A program made the translations under genes and the position numbers. Of a stretch of 64,000 bases of DNA, positions 1 through 11,196 are shown in pieces; position 1 is the first letter of the stretch, and each line of letters opens with the position of its first letter. The notes below the pieces were generated by a model. That model was not told the DNA's origin. It was given only the letters and a program-made list of their open reading frames with translations, and did no database searches. This stretch comes from Vicugna pacos (lineage: Eukaryota > Chordata > Mammalia > Artiodactyla > Camelidae), in contig NC_132997.1 in NCBI RefSeq assembly GCF_048564905.1, positions 66,600,271-66,664,270 on the forward strand, written 5' to 3'.

Positions 1-224
1 GAGGAAAAAAAAAATAGATAGAAAAAGAACTCCCTACAAACCCCAAACTACCAAACACAAAGCAAAACCTGTAAAGCAGCTAGAAAGAGACATGATCTAT
101 TTAAACTGAACTATGAATATCAACAGGATTTAAACAGGTAAAAAAGAAAAGAAATGAGTTTTCCAGACAGCAGTTTGATCAAAGCACTAAATAAAAGGGA
201 CTAGAACGTCTGGGTGAAGGCAAA

Positions 225-470
225 GGTCTGCACTGGGTAAAACAGGGATAAAGTTAGAGCATTATGACTGGAAAGATGGGTTGGAAGCAGATCACAGAGG
301 GCCTCAAATGCTGAGCTAGGGAGTCTGAAGTTCCTTCTCAATCTTTTTTTTTTAAATGGAGTTACTGGGTATTGAACCCAGGACTTCGTGCATGCTAAGC
401 ATGTGCTCTACCACTGAGCCACACCTTCCCTCCCCTGATGTTCCTGAAATGAGGGGACAGTCATCCTTAA
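225..470 (-). repeat. L2 LINE fragment (antisense), split by a SINE
   Basis: The run GAGGGCCTCAAATGCTGAG followed by GGGAGTCTGAAGTTCC resembles the reverse strand of the body of the ancient L2 LINE (usual form GGGCCTTGAATGCCAGGCTAAGGAG). The match seems to resume weakly after the SINE at 344-435. It is a short, highly diverged relic with no coding capacity. The family call is from memory and the borders are approximate. Confidence 0.45.
344..435 (-). mobile_element. tRNA-Ala-derived SINE (camelid Vic-1-like)
   Basis: On the reverse strand this reads as a tRNA-like head with TAGCATGCACGAAG around the former AGC anticodon, then a B-box-like GGGTTCAATACC, and an A-rich tail, seen here as the T run at 344-353. 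It is about 92 bases long. The copy is somewhat diverged and I see no clear target duplication. It lies inside an older L2 relic. It is a retroposon and not a tRNA gene, because the cloverleaf is decayed and the A tail is present. Confidence 0.85.
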
Positions 471-1149
471 AAGCTCTAAAGAAGGGAATAAAATTATGAC
501 TGTAGCATCACAAAAACTAACCCATCAGCTAGCCCACAGGCAGAGATACCAAGGGGAATCGTATTTTAAAAGACCAGCCTTAGGTAATAAGAATCTCATC
601 AGAGTGGTGATAGATACATGAAAAAAGACAAAAAGAGACACACAAAAAGAAGGACATTATAAAGGAAAAAAATCAGTAAGATTTACTGACCCATTTAACA
701 TGGGCAACAATGAGTCTGAGATACTTAAGGAGAGAATTAGTCCAATTTCTCAACCTTCAACCCTTATGAATAAGCAATATATCACATTTTCCTCCGGAAT
801 GGATTTGAAATTTCTGTTTATAGGCTATTGGCCATCAATTAATTATTTTTAAATTCCACTTCATAAACTACTCAAAAAGACAAGCTATCCCAGTTTCCAC
901 CACTAAATGCCAGCAGCTTGAGAAACATCTTATTCCTTACTTTCTAGAGAAAACACAGTGATGACAGAGGAATCTCATCTCCTCTCAGAACTACTTAAGA
1001 GAGCTGGTGAATATAAAAATAAAAAGTGCGGGAGGTAACAAGTCACAGGTTGTGCATTTTAGAACCAATCTAGAATAATAGTCTTTCTTACCGAAGACAC
1101 CCTGCCACTCTATTTCATTTTCTTCATAAGCACTTAATCCATGTCTGAA
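471..1149. other. No recognisable feature
   Basis: A/T-rich unique-looking sequence. I see no repeat consensus, RNA gene or exon. The 99-codon frame on the reverse strand at 991-1290 overlaps an L2 tail and is not gene-like. Confidence 0.5.
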
Positions 1150-1312
1150 ATATTCTTGCTTCTCTACCTCTGTATCACTTGTCTCCCTGAACCACCCTGC
1201 CCCACTCTCACTGGACTGTAAACTCCATAAGGGATCTTGTTTGCGTTGCTCACTATTACAGTCTAGCATCTGCAACAGTGCATGGCACAAAGTTGAGATG
1301 CTCAGTAGCTAT
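1150..1312 (+). repeat. L2 LINE 3' end
   Basis: GGACTGTAAACTCCATAAGGG followed by a CAGTGCATGGCACA stretch and a GATGCTCAGTAG-like end matches the 3' terminus of L2 (usual form GTAAGCTCCATGAGGGCAGGG, then CAGTGCCTGGCACATAGTAGG). L2 3' ends finish in short tandem tails, which fits the GGAT repeat that follows directly. Confidence 0.55.
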
Positions 1313-1314
1313 CT

Positions 1315-1351
1315 GATGGATGGATGGATGGATGGATGGATGGATGGATGA
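1315..1351 (+). repeat. (TGGA)n microsatellite
   Basis: About nine uninterrupted TGGA units follow an L2 3' end. It probably expanded from the short tandem tail typical of L2 termini. Confidence 0.95.
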
Positions 1352-3389
1352 CGGATGAATGTACCCAGTGCTGCAGTGCTGCATGATTCCAGGAGTTCCA
1401 TGCATTCACATCTTGTGGTTTGTACTGAGCACAGAAAGTACAGCCTGACTATGGCAGGAAGTGGGCCAGGAGCTGTGGAAGTCAGAATGCAGACAACTCA
1501 AACCCTATTTGGCTCCAATGTATCCTGTTACATTTGCAAACTGGGCATAATTTACCCTGCTCCTGACAGAAATAGCAAAAATTTTCTCTTCCGTTTTCAC
1601 CTCAAGACTAACCTCACTCTTTGAATAACTGAATATGTATTCGTGTTAAGGTCTTCATGTATGAATATGCCTTTATCAACTGTCCTATAAATAAATAGTT
1701 AAAATTTTAAATTATTAACTGAGGATTCTGAGCTCCAACTGGAAATGAGCCATTGTAAATTGTCAGTTCCTTAGTCTTCCCTGGTTACAAACATCTTTAG
1801 GGCAATTCTTTACTTAATTCACTGAGCTGTGACACAAATAGAGCTAAAGTGCCTGGTTCAGGAGTGGTCAGTTCTGTGATTCATTAACATCGATCTTCAA
1901 TTGAAGAGAGTCCACCCAAAATGTTTTAAAAGAATCTAGAAAGAGGATGAAGATTTCACACACTGTCAGGCTCAGTTCCACGCATCACTCTGGTGACAGG
2001 AACGCCCTCCTACTATCCCCAGCAACCAGGACACAGAGACCTGCCTCCCAAGCCTTTCAGAGTTTACACTCAGCACCATTTGCTGACCCCATCACTAAAG
2101 GTTACTTTCTACCACCAATGCTTGTGAGGCTATCACTCCATCTCTCCTAACCGTAGAACTTCTGAGGTACCACTGTCCTAAAAGCAGGTCAGTCTATGGG
2201 AATTCCAACTGTATGCCTATGGTAAGTACCAAACCCAAGAGGGACTATGTCCCTACAGTTAAATTACAAGCATAATGAAAACTGGCAATAATACAGCATA
2301 AACATCTCTTTGCCTTCTTTTTTTCATCCTCTTGTAGGTTCTATATGCCATAGTGATTCTCAGTCTTTACTTCCTTAAGCAGCAATACTCTTTAAACAAA
2401 ACTCTGTGAGAGTTCTATACATAAAGCATATAAAGGCAGAGCTGTTGGTTGATGGGACAATAAGGAGGTCACAGGCCTCATGATGATGATAATGATGATT
2501 GTTTAAATTAACAATGACGTCTTTACGAGAAGAAGAATAAGGAACAATACGTTATAGTCCCGGCTTCATATCCAACCTGTTCTAAGTAGAGTGTTTCTAT
2601 TAAACGTTCACCGTCTCAGCTGTAATCACCTTCTTGGTCTGAGAACTCTGATCCCTAGGAGCACAGAACTCTTCAGCTCAGGAGAAGCCCTATTTGTGAC
2701 GCACTGTGAAAGTCTCTCCAAAAGATTGCAAAAGCAGTGGCACTCATGAGGCCTGGGGTTTCCTCGGGTCAGTGCAGCTGCCTGACCCAGGGTTGAGCCC
2801 ACATGAAATATTCACCGCCCCCCACACACAAAAAAAAAACAGGGGAAAAAAATGCTTAATTAACTAGTACATGGAGCATTAGGTACATTAAGGAACTAGG
2901 AGGGCCAAACTATCTGCAAATAAGGATTGGAGAAGTTCCTTCTAACCATGGGAAGACTATAGTGACTTATCATAGATGGGTCATCTCAACAAAAGAAAAA
3001 GGAGGTTTCAAAATTTACAGGTCAAGAGATAATTTCCAGTGCTCCTTTCAGGCACAAACAGCATTTGTGCTGGGAAATTCATAAGTCAAGTTCGCTGTAT
3101 AATGTGACAGAGGAAGTGATCTGGGTTTTCTCATCATATTCTTAACTGTCATTAGTTATTTTACAAGATATGTGAAAACTAGTGGCAATTATGGAGTTCT
3201 TGTTTATTTTAATTCTGTCCTGCCTAACTGTGGCCTAATTTGGAGAGGTCCTAACTGAACTGAATGAGGATTAGGTCTGCCTAATAATAAGATAAAACAG
3301 TATGTTATTACTCATATGAAGGATTTTGTAGCCACTTTTCAGCATGTCGTAAAAGAAAACTTAAAAACATGGGGAAAATGTTGATGTTG
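1352..3389. other. No recognisable gene; short ATG trinucleotide run
   Basis: Unique-looking sequence. A short impure (TGA)n run lies at 2480-2499 and a CA/A-rich run at 2821-2840. Open frames of 89 and 67 codons at 1355-1624 and 1947-2150 have no recognisable protein similarity and no supporting signals. Confidence 0.5.
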
Positions 3390-3600
3390 TACTGAGTAAA
3401 AATGGATCTAGAACACTATAATTCTAATTTTGTACTTTTTATGAGGTATACATATTCATAAGAATAAAAACTGGAAGCATCCAAACCAAAATATTATCAG
3501 TGGCTACTTCTGAGTGGTGATTTGTGTTTTGTTGTTTGAACTTGGCAATGCTTACCAAAATTTTCTATTTAAAATCAGGGGGAAAATATCACACTTAAAA
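3390..3600 (+). repeat. Old L1/HAL1-type 3' UTR relic
   Basis: The pattern of an ACTGAGTAAAAATGG start, then ATAAAAACTGGAAGCATCC, then CAGTGGCTACTTCTGAGTGG and an A/T-rich end matches the 3' portion of old mammalian L1-type elements (usual form CTGGAAGGATACACC ... GTGGTTATCTCTGGGTGG). It is highly diverged. A younger L1 tail follows at 3601. Confidence 0.5.
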
Positions 3601-3770
3601 ACAAAAAGAAACAACAAGTTTCTACTGTATAGTACAGGGAACTATATTCAGTAACTTGTAATAACCTATAATGAAAAGGAATATGTAAAAGGAATACATG
3701 TGTATAACTGAATCTCTACGTTGTACATCAGAAATTAACACATTGTAAACCGACTATCCTTCAATAAAAA
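3601..3770 (+). mobile_element. L1 3' terminus (cetartiodactyl type), 5'-truncated
   Basis: TACTGTATAGTACAGGGAAC, then ATAACTGAATCTCTACGTTG, then a CATTGTAAACCGACTATCC stretch and CAATAAAA match the last part of the young L1 3' UTR found in cetartiodactyl genomes. Three further copies in this window (13738-14022, 48000-48260, 62600-62705) share the same motifs. Only the non-coding tail is present. Confidence 0.8.
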
Positions 3771-4249
3771 AGAAGGAAAACAAAACAAAAAGAAATTTTA
3801 CTCACAGTAAAATTGACACAGTTATACCTGAAGTTCTAAGGTTTGTCTATTTCATAAATTTTGAGACTCGTGTACAAACCTGAGAGTTGTGTGACTGTGT
3901 AGCCAAACTCCAGCCACAGCTGCTTCAGAAGGAACAGCTGCTCATGCAACCGCTGAGGTGAGCAAGCCTAAATGCTTCTGGCAGCGTAGTGGGCTCAGTG
4001 TGGGAAAGGACACGTGGCCGGGTAGGCACTCCTCCCAGTTCTCAGCCCCTCATAACAGAATGGTCATTGTTTGGATGCAGCCTCTTCAGCGACTACACCA
4101 GGCTGATCTAGAAGCCTTTGCTTTGAAGATGAGGCTTATTTACCTGCTTGTTTTAAGGCTGCCTTTGTAGTAATGCAAAGCAGGAAAAAACCCTTTGCTC
4201 GTTTACGATCTAAACGTCACCACTGTGTCATCAGTGAGGCAGAGGAATT
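3771..4249. other. No recognisable feature
   Basis: The A-rich remains of the L1 tail run to about 3800. The rest is unique-looking sequence with no exon or repeat that I can name. Confidence 0.5.
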
Positions 4250-4460
4250 GTCAAGTCACAGTCCCTGAAATCCAACAAATCTTAGTTCAAGTTCTGGCTC
4301 CACCATTTCCTAATTGCATGAGCTTCGGCAAGTAATGTCACAAGCCTCAGTTAATTCATCTTTCAAAGAAGGTTATCAAGCCAACCTCCCAGGATTTTAG
4401 TGAAGATTTAAAATATTTATCAGTATATATAGCATCTGCTAACTTAATAAACATATTTTA
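4250..4460 (+). repeat. MIR SINE relic
   Basis: The order GTTCAAGTTCTGGCTCCACC, TTCGGCAAGTAATGTCAC, CCTCAGTTAATTCATC and TAGTGAAGATTTAAA follows the MIR consensus (GGGTTCGAATCCCGGCTCTGCC, TTGGGCAAGTTACTTAAC, CCTCAGTTTCCTCATC, GTGAGGATTAAATGA) in sense orientation. It is an ancient, inactive tRNA-derived SINE. Confidence 0.65.
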
Positions 4461-5104
4461 GAAGTCTAAACACAGAGCTTTTCAAATCATGTAGCCCACT
4501 ACTGGAAAAACAAAAGTGAATACTAATTATTCTTAAACTCACTTAAACTTAAAACTCACATCCTTCAGGACAACTTCCAAGCTGTATATATACTGAAAGT
4601 GGTCACTTGAGCCAAATCGAAGCACTTGAATTGATGTTCTACATTTTAAAGAATTCCAGCTCTGAAGCAAGTTTGTGAACTACATGAGAAGACTTCTAGC
4701 AAAATCTCATCACTCCTCTTCTATATCATCTTTACTAACTATATTGAAAGGATCTGTGTACTAGCGCAAATGTCACAGACACAGTACGATTGTTATCAGA
4801 AAGAATCAAAGTCTATTCACACCTCCTCTGCTGGCCTTGTATAATCAACCCAGAACATATCAACAAAGACATCAGAGCCTATGTTAGAAAGAGGGCAGAT
4901 TTTACCACAGTCTCATACCAGTAATATACTCTCAGTAAAGTTATAAAATTAGAATATATTTGATTTTAATATGCCAGTTAAATGTTATAATTATAAACCA
5001 AATAAGAACCCATGAAGTGGGGAAAAGCAAATAATGGTGAAAAAAGTAGAGCAGAAAGTTAGACTTCCATAAACATTTGGATATTTTTCAAACCATGTTT
5101 CAAA
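4461..5104. other. No recognisable feature
   Basis: AT-rich unique-looking DNA between two MIR relics. No exon or RNA signal is seen. Confidence 0.5.
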
Positions 5105-5325
5105 AGGGGAGACAGCGTGGTATACTGCCTCCACTGCACACATATGGGACAGACAGACCTAGTACTGAGTCCCATTCCTGCACTGACTCTGGGAAGCAGT
5201 AGGCCAGTTATTTAATCACTTGGAACCTCAACTCAGTATTCTTATCTAGAAAGTGGGACTTGTTTAATGTTCTCATGATGGTGTAATGATCAAAGACATA
5301 AAATAGTTGGCACAGGGTACATTTA
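5105..5325 (+). repeat. MIR SINE relic
   Basis: GACAGCGTGGTATACTGCC at the start, then GCAGTAGGCCAGTTATTTAA, CCTCAACTCAGTATTCTTATC, GTGTAATGATCAAAGA and GTTGGCACAGGGTAC follow the sense MIR consensus from its tRNA-like head to its L2-like tail. This is one of the longer MIR copies in the window. Confidence 0.7.
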
Positions 5326-5363
5326 AAGTGTCCTATATTGGTAGACTGGAAAAAAAAAACAAA

Positions 5364-5672
5364 CTAAAGGATCAAGGTGACATATAACATGACATAGGCT
5401 ATGCCATAAAAAAGAGCCATTGCATCAAAAGCCAGCCAACCACTGAAGGTCACAGGACATAAAATAATGAGTGACTGAGTGACCCTGACCTTGATGATAA
5501 ACTTGGTTGAGGAGATAAGAATTATGGCTATAAGAAAGAAAATAAAGGAACCACTTAACCCTATAACTTGCAGGGTCAAGGAGACAAGCAGGTCAAAGTT
5601 AATGACTAACAGGAAATTATGAATCCGATGTAGCCACCACCCAGTCAGACTCAGATATGGCCTTGATGTCAT
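5364..5672 (-). other. Unexplained hydrophobic open frame (102 codons), probably chance
   Basis: The frame begins MTSRPYLSLTGWWLHRI. It then has two to three strongly hydrophobic stretches, roughly residues 18-30, 33-54 and 78-102, the second containing GSFIFFLIAIILISS. I do not recognise any family. T-rich DNA read in this frame gives Phe/Leu/Ile-rich peptides by chance, and no promoter, splice or poly(A) context supports a gene. A fragment of an old retroelement is another possibility. Confidence 0.15.
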
Positions 5673-5689
5673 TTAGGGCAGAGAAAAGT

Positions 5690-8055
5690 CAATGAATAAC
5701 AGCTGATTCAAAGGATACACATTCACTGAGCTTTGATACTGACTGCCCCGTTCCCAGAAAAGAAGGCAGTGAGGTCTCCAGCTGGAAGTCCGCTGCCACT
5801 TTCATTTGTCCAGAGTCCCATGTGGCCTCCTCTATTGTCTTTATTGTCTATCAGGCAACAGGAAGGACTCACAGGGGCTGAGTCAGAGCTGCTTAAGAAA
5901 GAGTTAAGAGTGACGTCCCATTACGCAGGCAAGTTCAGAGAACAACTACTAGTGTATCCGAGGCCAGAGGGTGAGGTTCTGCTCTAAGAAGGTTCCCTGA
6001 GAAGGGCTCAACCTGACTTAGTACAGCAGAGTGCGCCCCACCAGGTTCAATCTAAATTATTACATACCTCCAACAGCTACTGCTTTGCATCTATCGATAG
6101 GTTCCTTTAAAATTATTCTCATGTACGCTTCCTGAGGCAGGGTCTTGTCTTCTATTTCATAAGCTTCCCAGCCAGACACTTGTGTGCATCCCAAAGAACT
6201 CAATGCTGTGCCTAGAACAGAAGACTAATTTAAGCTAACGACTTTGAAAATGGAATCATGAAATTCTAACGTTCAGAGAGATATCAACCCAGTACACCTC
6301 GCTATAAATAAAAGCATTAAGTTTTAAAATATTAGACTGGAAACAAAAAATTCACAACTGACCCCCACCTTCCAGCTCATCTTTCCTCACCCCCATCTTT
6401 TCTTTCCCTTCCTTCCTTCCTCTCTCTTTCTTCAAGCTTTTTTAATTGCCATAAAATATGTATAAAACTTATCCCATCTTTTCTTAACTGTAACCCTCTA
6501 TCACATAAAGGTATTTCTCCTTTTGTATACTTACCTACTATCTTTAATTGTCAACAAATAACTGATTTTCACAAATTAAGCACAGCAGCTTCAATATGAA
6601 AATAAAGGGCAACTACTAAGTAAACTTCTTTACAAGCTGACTGATAAAAAGGCCAAAACATCGCCCTCATAAACGATACTTTTTGTAGCTATATATGTAT
6701 AAATGGCTGTGTGCACAACAAGAAAGCTGGAGATAATGTTTTGCATCTGACAGAGAACAAAGAGAGCTGTCCATTTAGTCTGTCATCTATGGTCATTTGT
6801 ATTTATGTGTGAAAGAATGTGGAATCTAATGGTAGCTAGCACTGTGGCATTTCAGTTTGATCATGTCTAGTTTAATCAGTAACATTCTTTTTTCTTTTCA
6901 AAAGTGAGTTCAAAGTGGGTTTACAACCCTTTTCAGGATCATATAAGCCCCATGTCATTGAGTATCTGATGAAAACTAAGCCTGTTCTCCCACCACTCAA
7001 ATTTCAGGAGGATCTTGAACTCTTTGAAGCCCATCTCTGGAGCCCAGAATAGAAATCCTAAGAATCTCCATGTACCAAACTGGGTAGCTGTCTTGAGCCA
7101 ACTACCAAGCTTAACTCTGTGAGGAAACAATTCTTGGGACAAAAGAAACCACTCGTGATACTCTTCTAGGACCAAGTCATACCAGGCAATCTCCCATTTT
7201 AATCATTCTTTACTCTATCTATAAGAAATAGTAAATAATCAAATACAGTCAAAAGAAAGCCACCTTCACAAACTAAAACAAATAAGGACTCTCTTGCCAC
7301 TACATTAGCTTAAAAATGTTCAATTAAAGCTTCAAAGTAAAATATATTTATACAAAAGACCATCATCTTCTGATGATACCAACATACAGTATACACGCCT
7401 AAAGATAAATCAAGGGTCTCCCCTGAAAAAAGTCTATCTCAGGAAACAGGGTGTCACTTTATATTTAAGACCTCACTAAGCCTTATATTACAAACCAGGG
7501 TATCAGTTTATTTTGAATAATGAAATAATGTTTGGGAAAATAACTTTCATTAAATGCTAGCTTTGGACGGTTTTAGGTCACTTGACAGAAACTGGTTAAC
7601 AAAAAAAGGCAGAGAAAGAGAATGAACAATTAATTTTGGAGGTAGTACCTAACAATAGCAAATATGAGACAGCATTTCTAAAAACCTTTTAAATATCATT
7701 TTAAAAAGCAATGTGGATTTGGGGGTTATGGATGGCCAATGGCATAGGGCTGTTTATCTCTGCTTCCCTCTAATTCCCATTAAAATTATAATTAAGAGAG
7801 GAGAAAAGATATAAATCCATAAGGACAAAAGGGACAGAAAAGTATATTAGAGCAGACAACAGGTATCAATGGCATTCTGGAAGCTGAAAGCAGAGATGAC
7901 TGCTGAGCAGAGCAGGCTGGAACATCCCTGCCTGAGAAACAAACAAAAAGCCAGATGACTGCTCTAGAAAGGCTCAGGAAAAGTAGTGTCTGGTTCCCGG
8001 GGAGGAGAGCGTCGTGAGTTGAGAGGAAGGGGACTGGTTGGTATGAAAGGCAGTT
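5690..8055. other. No recognisable gene or named repeat
   Basis: A C/T-rich patch with CCTTCCTTCC units lies near 6405-6434, and a weak L1-tail-like TGCCATAAAATATG motif near 6446. The 78-codon reverse frame at 6939-7175 has no recognisable similarity. The rest is unique-looking. Confidence 0.45.
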
Positions 8056-8336
8056 AGACCCTTACCTTATACCATATATAAAAATTAACTCAAAACGGGT
8101 TAAAGACCTAAACGTGAAATCTGAAACTAGAAAACTCCTAGGAGAAAATATAGGAGGGAAAGCTTCATGACATTGGATTTGACAGTGATTTCTTGGATAT
8201 AACACCAAAAGTGCAGGCAACAAAAGCTTTAAAAATAGACAAATAGGACTATATCAAACTTAAAAACTTCCTTACAGCAAAGGAAACAATCAGCATGAAA
8301 GGGCAATCTATGAAATAGAAGAAAATACTTGCAAAC

Positions 8337-8388
<52 letters not shown>

Positions 8389-9282
8389 TAGTTTATGTAT
8401 ATATATGATATATATATACATGATAAAGAGTTAACAGCTAGAATATATTAAGAATTTCTACAACTCAACACCAAAAAACAAATAACCCTATTAAAAGACA
8501 GATAAAGAATTTAAACAGACATTTCTCCAAAGAAGATATATAAATGATCAACAAGCATAAGAAAGGATGCTCAACATCACTAATCATCAGGAATATGAAA
8601 ATCAAAACCAAAGGAGATATCAACCAAAAATCACACGTGTTGGCAGGAAGAAAACAGAACCCTTGTGTGCTGATGGTGGGAATGTAAAATGGTGCAACCA
8701 CTGTGGGAAACAGTATAGTGGTTCCTCAAAAAATTAAAAATAGAACTATTCTCTAATCCAACAATCCCACTTCTGGGTATATGCCCCCCAAAATGGAAAG
8801 CAGGATCTCACATCCATGTTCACTGTGGCACTATTTACAATTGCCAAGAGGTGGAAACAACTTAAATGTCCATCAACAGATGAGTCAATAAAGAAAATGA
8901 GGCATGCACATAGAACAGTATATTATTTAGTTTTTAAAAAAGGGAAATCCATGCCATATGCTACAACATGGATGAAGCTTGAGGACATTATGCTAAGTAA
9001 AACAAGCCAACACAAAAAGCAAACACTGTAAGATTCCACTTATATGAGGTATCTGAAGTAGTCAAACTCTTAGAAACAAAAAGTAGAACAGTAGTTGCCA
9101 AAAGCTGAGGCAGGGGAGAAAGGAGAGTTGTTCAATGGGAATAAAGTTTCAATTTTGCAAGAAGAAAACGTTTTAGAGCACTGTTGCATAACAATGTGGA
9201 TATACTTAACATTGCTATATTATACAATTTAAAAATTAAGATGGTAAACTTTATATTGTGTTCTTTACCACAATAAAAAAAA
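8056..9282 (+). mobile_element. L1 LINE 3' half (ORF2 C-terminus and 3' UTR), 5'-truncated
   Basis: The sequence starts in the ORF2 region ACCTTATACCATATATAAAA and runs through CTTCTGGGTATATGCCCCC, ATTTACAATTGCCAAGAGG and TGGATGAAGCTTGAGGACA to a 3' UTR ending CACAATAAAAAA. A translated piece at 8816-9031 reads ALFTIAKRWKQLKCPSTDES, the hallmark end of L1 ORF2. The reading frame is broken many times and the terminus resembles older L1MA/L1MB-type families, so it predates the camelid SINEs. A composite microsatellite has expanded inside it at 8337-8389. Confidence 0.85.
8337..8389 (+). repeat. (TA)n(GA)n composite microsatellite
   Basis: About 12 TA units run directly into about 13 GA units inside the L1, where intact relatives read TATATCTGATAAG. 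A further imperfect TA palindrome follows at 8394-8420. This is likely a length-variable site. Confidence 0.95.
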
Positions 9283-9286
9283 CGGA

Positions 9287-9597
9287 GGGATATTATTCTG
9301 GATTAAATAGGTGAGTCCAGTGTAATCATAAGGGTCCTTAAAAGCAAAAGATGGAGGCAGAAGAAGAGGTCAAAGTAATGCAACATGAGATGTATTTGAG
9401 CTATGGTTGCTCCTTTAGTAGGGGGAATGCGGCCAGGAGCCAAGGAATATAGCCAGCCTCTAGAAACTAGGAAAAGCAAGGGAATGGATTCTCCTCTAGA
9501 AATGATTGCAGTCCTGTGGCAACCTTGACTTTAACCCAGTGAGACCCACACCAGACTTCCTACCTGACCTACAGAACTGCAAGATAATAAAACAACC
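9287..9597 (+). mobile_element. Partial MLT1 LTR (ERVL-MaLR), fossil
   Basis: TTATTCTGGATTAAATAGG, CATAAGGGTCCTTAAAAGC, CAGCCTCTAGAAACTAGG, CCCAGTGAGACCCACACC and AACTGCAAGATAATAAAA follow the MLT1 LTR consensus in sense orientation, covering roughly its last three quarters. It is an ancient mammal-wide solo-LTR-type fossil. It abuts the 3' end of the L1 at 8056-9282, but I do not see its missing first part upstream of that L1. Confidence 0.8.
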
Positions 9598-9609
9598 AAA
9601 AAAAAGGGC

Positions 9610-11150
9610 AGTTAGAATCCCAGGTCTTCTCCCCACCTGGTAGAGCCAGACAAATGATCCCTACTTCTGTAACAGGAAGCTGCTTACTCTCTGGAGAAAA
9701 TGATGCACCAAGACTTCAGACTCAGAGGCATCACATAAAATTCAAATAGAGGCACCAAGAACTCAGCACTTACACATGTGTACAGTGAGACCTCTGGCTC
9801 CCTTCTCCCAGCTGGCTCCCACAAATCCTCACAGGTAGGCTTTTACCCCCACAAAAACACATGAACAGAGGATTGCCTTTTGGAGAAACCGAAAGATCCA
9901 AGAAAGAAGATTTGCAGATTCTGATGTCCAGGAATCACCTGAACTCAAATGGCCAGGTTCCTGCCCAAAGAGCCTTTATGGAAGCCAAACTAGGTAAGCA
10001 AATTTCCAGTCCACTTTTTATAGAATCACTCTTAAATATGAACAGACAACTAAAGGGTCTCACCATTCATTTGAGAAAAGCCTCTAACATTAAAATCAAG
10101 GACCAAAACAAGCTGATTAAAAGGGAAAACGCAGAGGAAAAAGAAAAGTGCAATGAGCAGAAGAAAACGGCAGAATAATTCAACTCATATTCTCAAGGGA
10201 AAAGAGAAAGTATCACGTCCATGAAACAAGAACAGGATCCCAGTATTTAAATGAAATATTCAGAGGCCAATAAAAAATTAAATTACAAACAGGCCAGCAG
10301 AAATTAGAAGTTTAAAAAATACTAAGAAACCCTCTCAGAACAGAAACACAGAGTTAGAAAATATCGAAGAAAAAGACATAAGAAAACTAGAGAACCAAAC
10401 CAGTAAGTCCACATATCCCACTAACAAACTTACAGAAAACAGAGAAAAGGGTGGGAAGAAAATTATCAAAGAAACTCTACAAAAAAACTTCCCAAATTGG
10501 AAGACATGTGTTTCTGAAGGAAGAAAATCATGAACGTTAAAAAAAAAAAAAAATCGTTAAGACATATGTCTCAATATGAAATTTCAGAATTCTGGGGATA
10601 AAGAAAAGAGTCAAATATTTTCCAGAAAAATAAAACAGTCCACACATGACCAATTGGAAAGCAGAATGGCCAGAGACATTTCAACCTAAGTCTCACAAGC
10701 TCTGCCATTAACAAAACACAGTCATAATAAACATTAAATATAATATATATTAACTATATTAAAATATAAAATGCATTACATATAATAAAAAGCATTAAAT
10801 ATAAAATATATTCAATATATATATAAAGTATATATTTAATCACAGACTATAACATGACTGCATCCAGAAAATGGAGAGACAAGACTAGGTGTGTACTAAG
10901 GGTAAATAGTTGTGTATGAGAGGTAAATCCGCAGCAGGAAATCAATGTTTACATCCAAAATGTGAAAAGAAATCAGTAAAGCATACTGTGTATTATTTAG
11001 AAATAGGTAGGTGGATACCAAAAAATATAACTAAAAGAGTTGAAAAGGATCATCTTTGGGTAAAGGAGTAATGGGAGTATGAAAAGAAAAGGGAATGGCT
11101 GTTACAGTACTACTTTAACTTTAAACAATGCACATGAATAAATAAAATAA
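9610..11150 (+). mobile_element. HAL1-like (half-L1) LINE relic
   Basis: GATTTGCAGATTCTGATGTCC, CTGAACTCAAATGGCCAGG and GAGCCTTTATGGAAGCC look like the 5' part of HAL1 or old L1. AGAAAATTATCAAAGAAACT with AACTTCCCAAATTGG and ATTTCAGAATTCTGGGGATA match its ORF1 region. A run near 11050 (ATCTTTGGGTAAAGGAG, AATGGGAGTATG) resembles the 3' part. At about 1.5 kb it is shorter than a full HAL1 (about 2.5 kb), with AT-rich low-complexity DNA at 10735-10830. The 105-codon frame at 9861-10178 is part of it and not a host gene. Confidence 0.55.
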
Positions 11151-11196
11151 AATAAATGGATGGAAGGAAGGGAAGGAGGGAGAGGGGAAGGAAAAC
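11151..11196 (+). repeat. GGAA/GGGA-rich purine run
   Basis: An impure purine-rich stretch directly after the A-rich end of the HAL1-like element, containing GGATGGAAGGAAGGGAAGG. It probably arose by expansion of the LINE tail. Confidence 0.8.

Noticed and set aside
8816-9031. 71-codon frame as a small gene
   Set aside because: The peptide contains ALFTIAK and KCPSTD, the end of L1 ORF2 in an old decayed copy.
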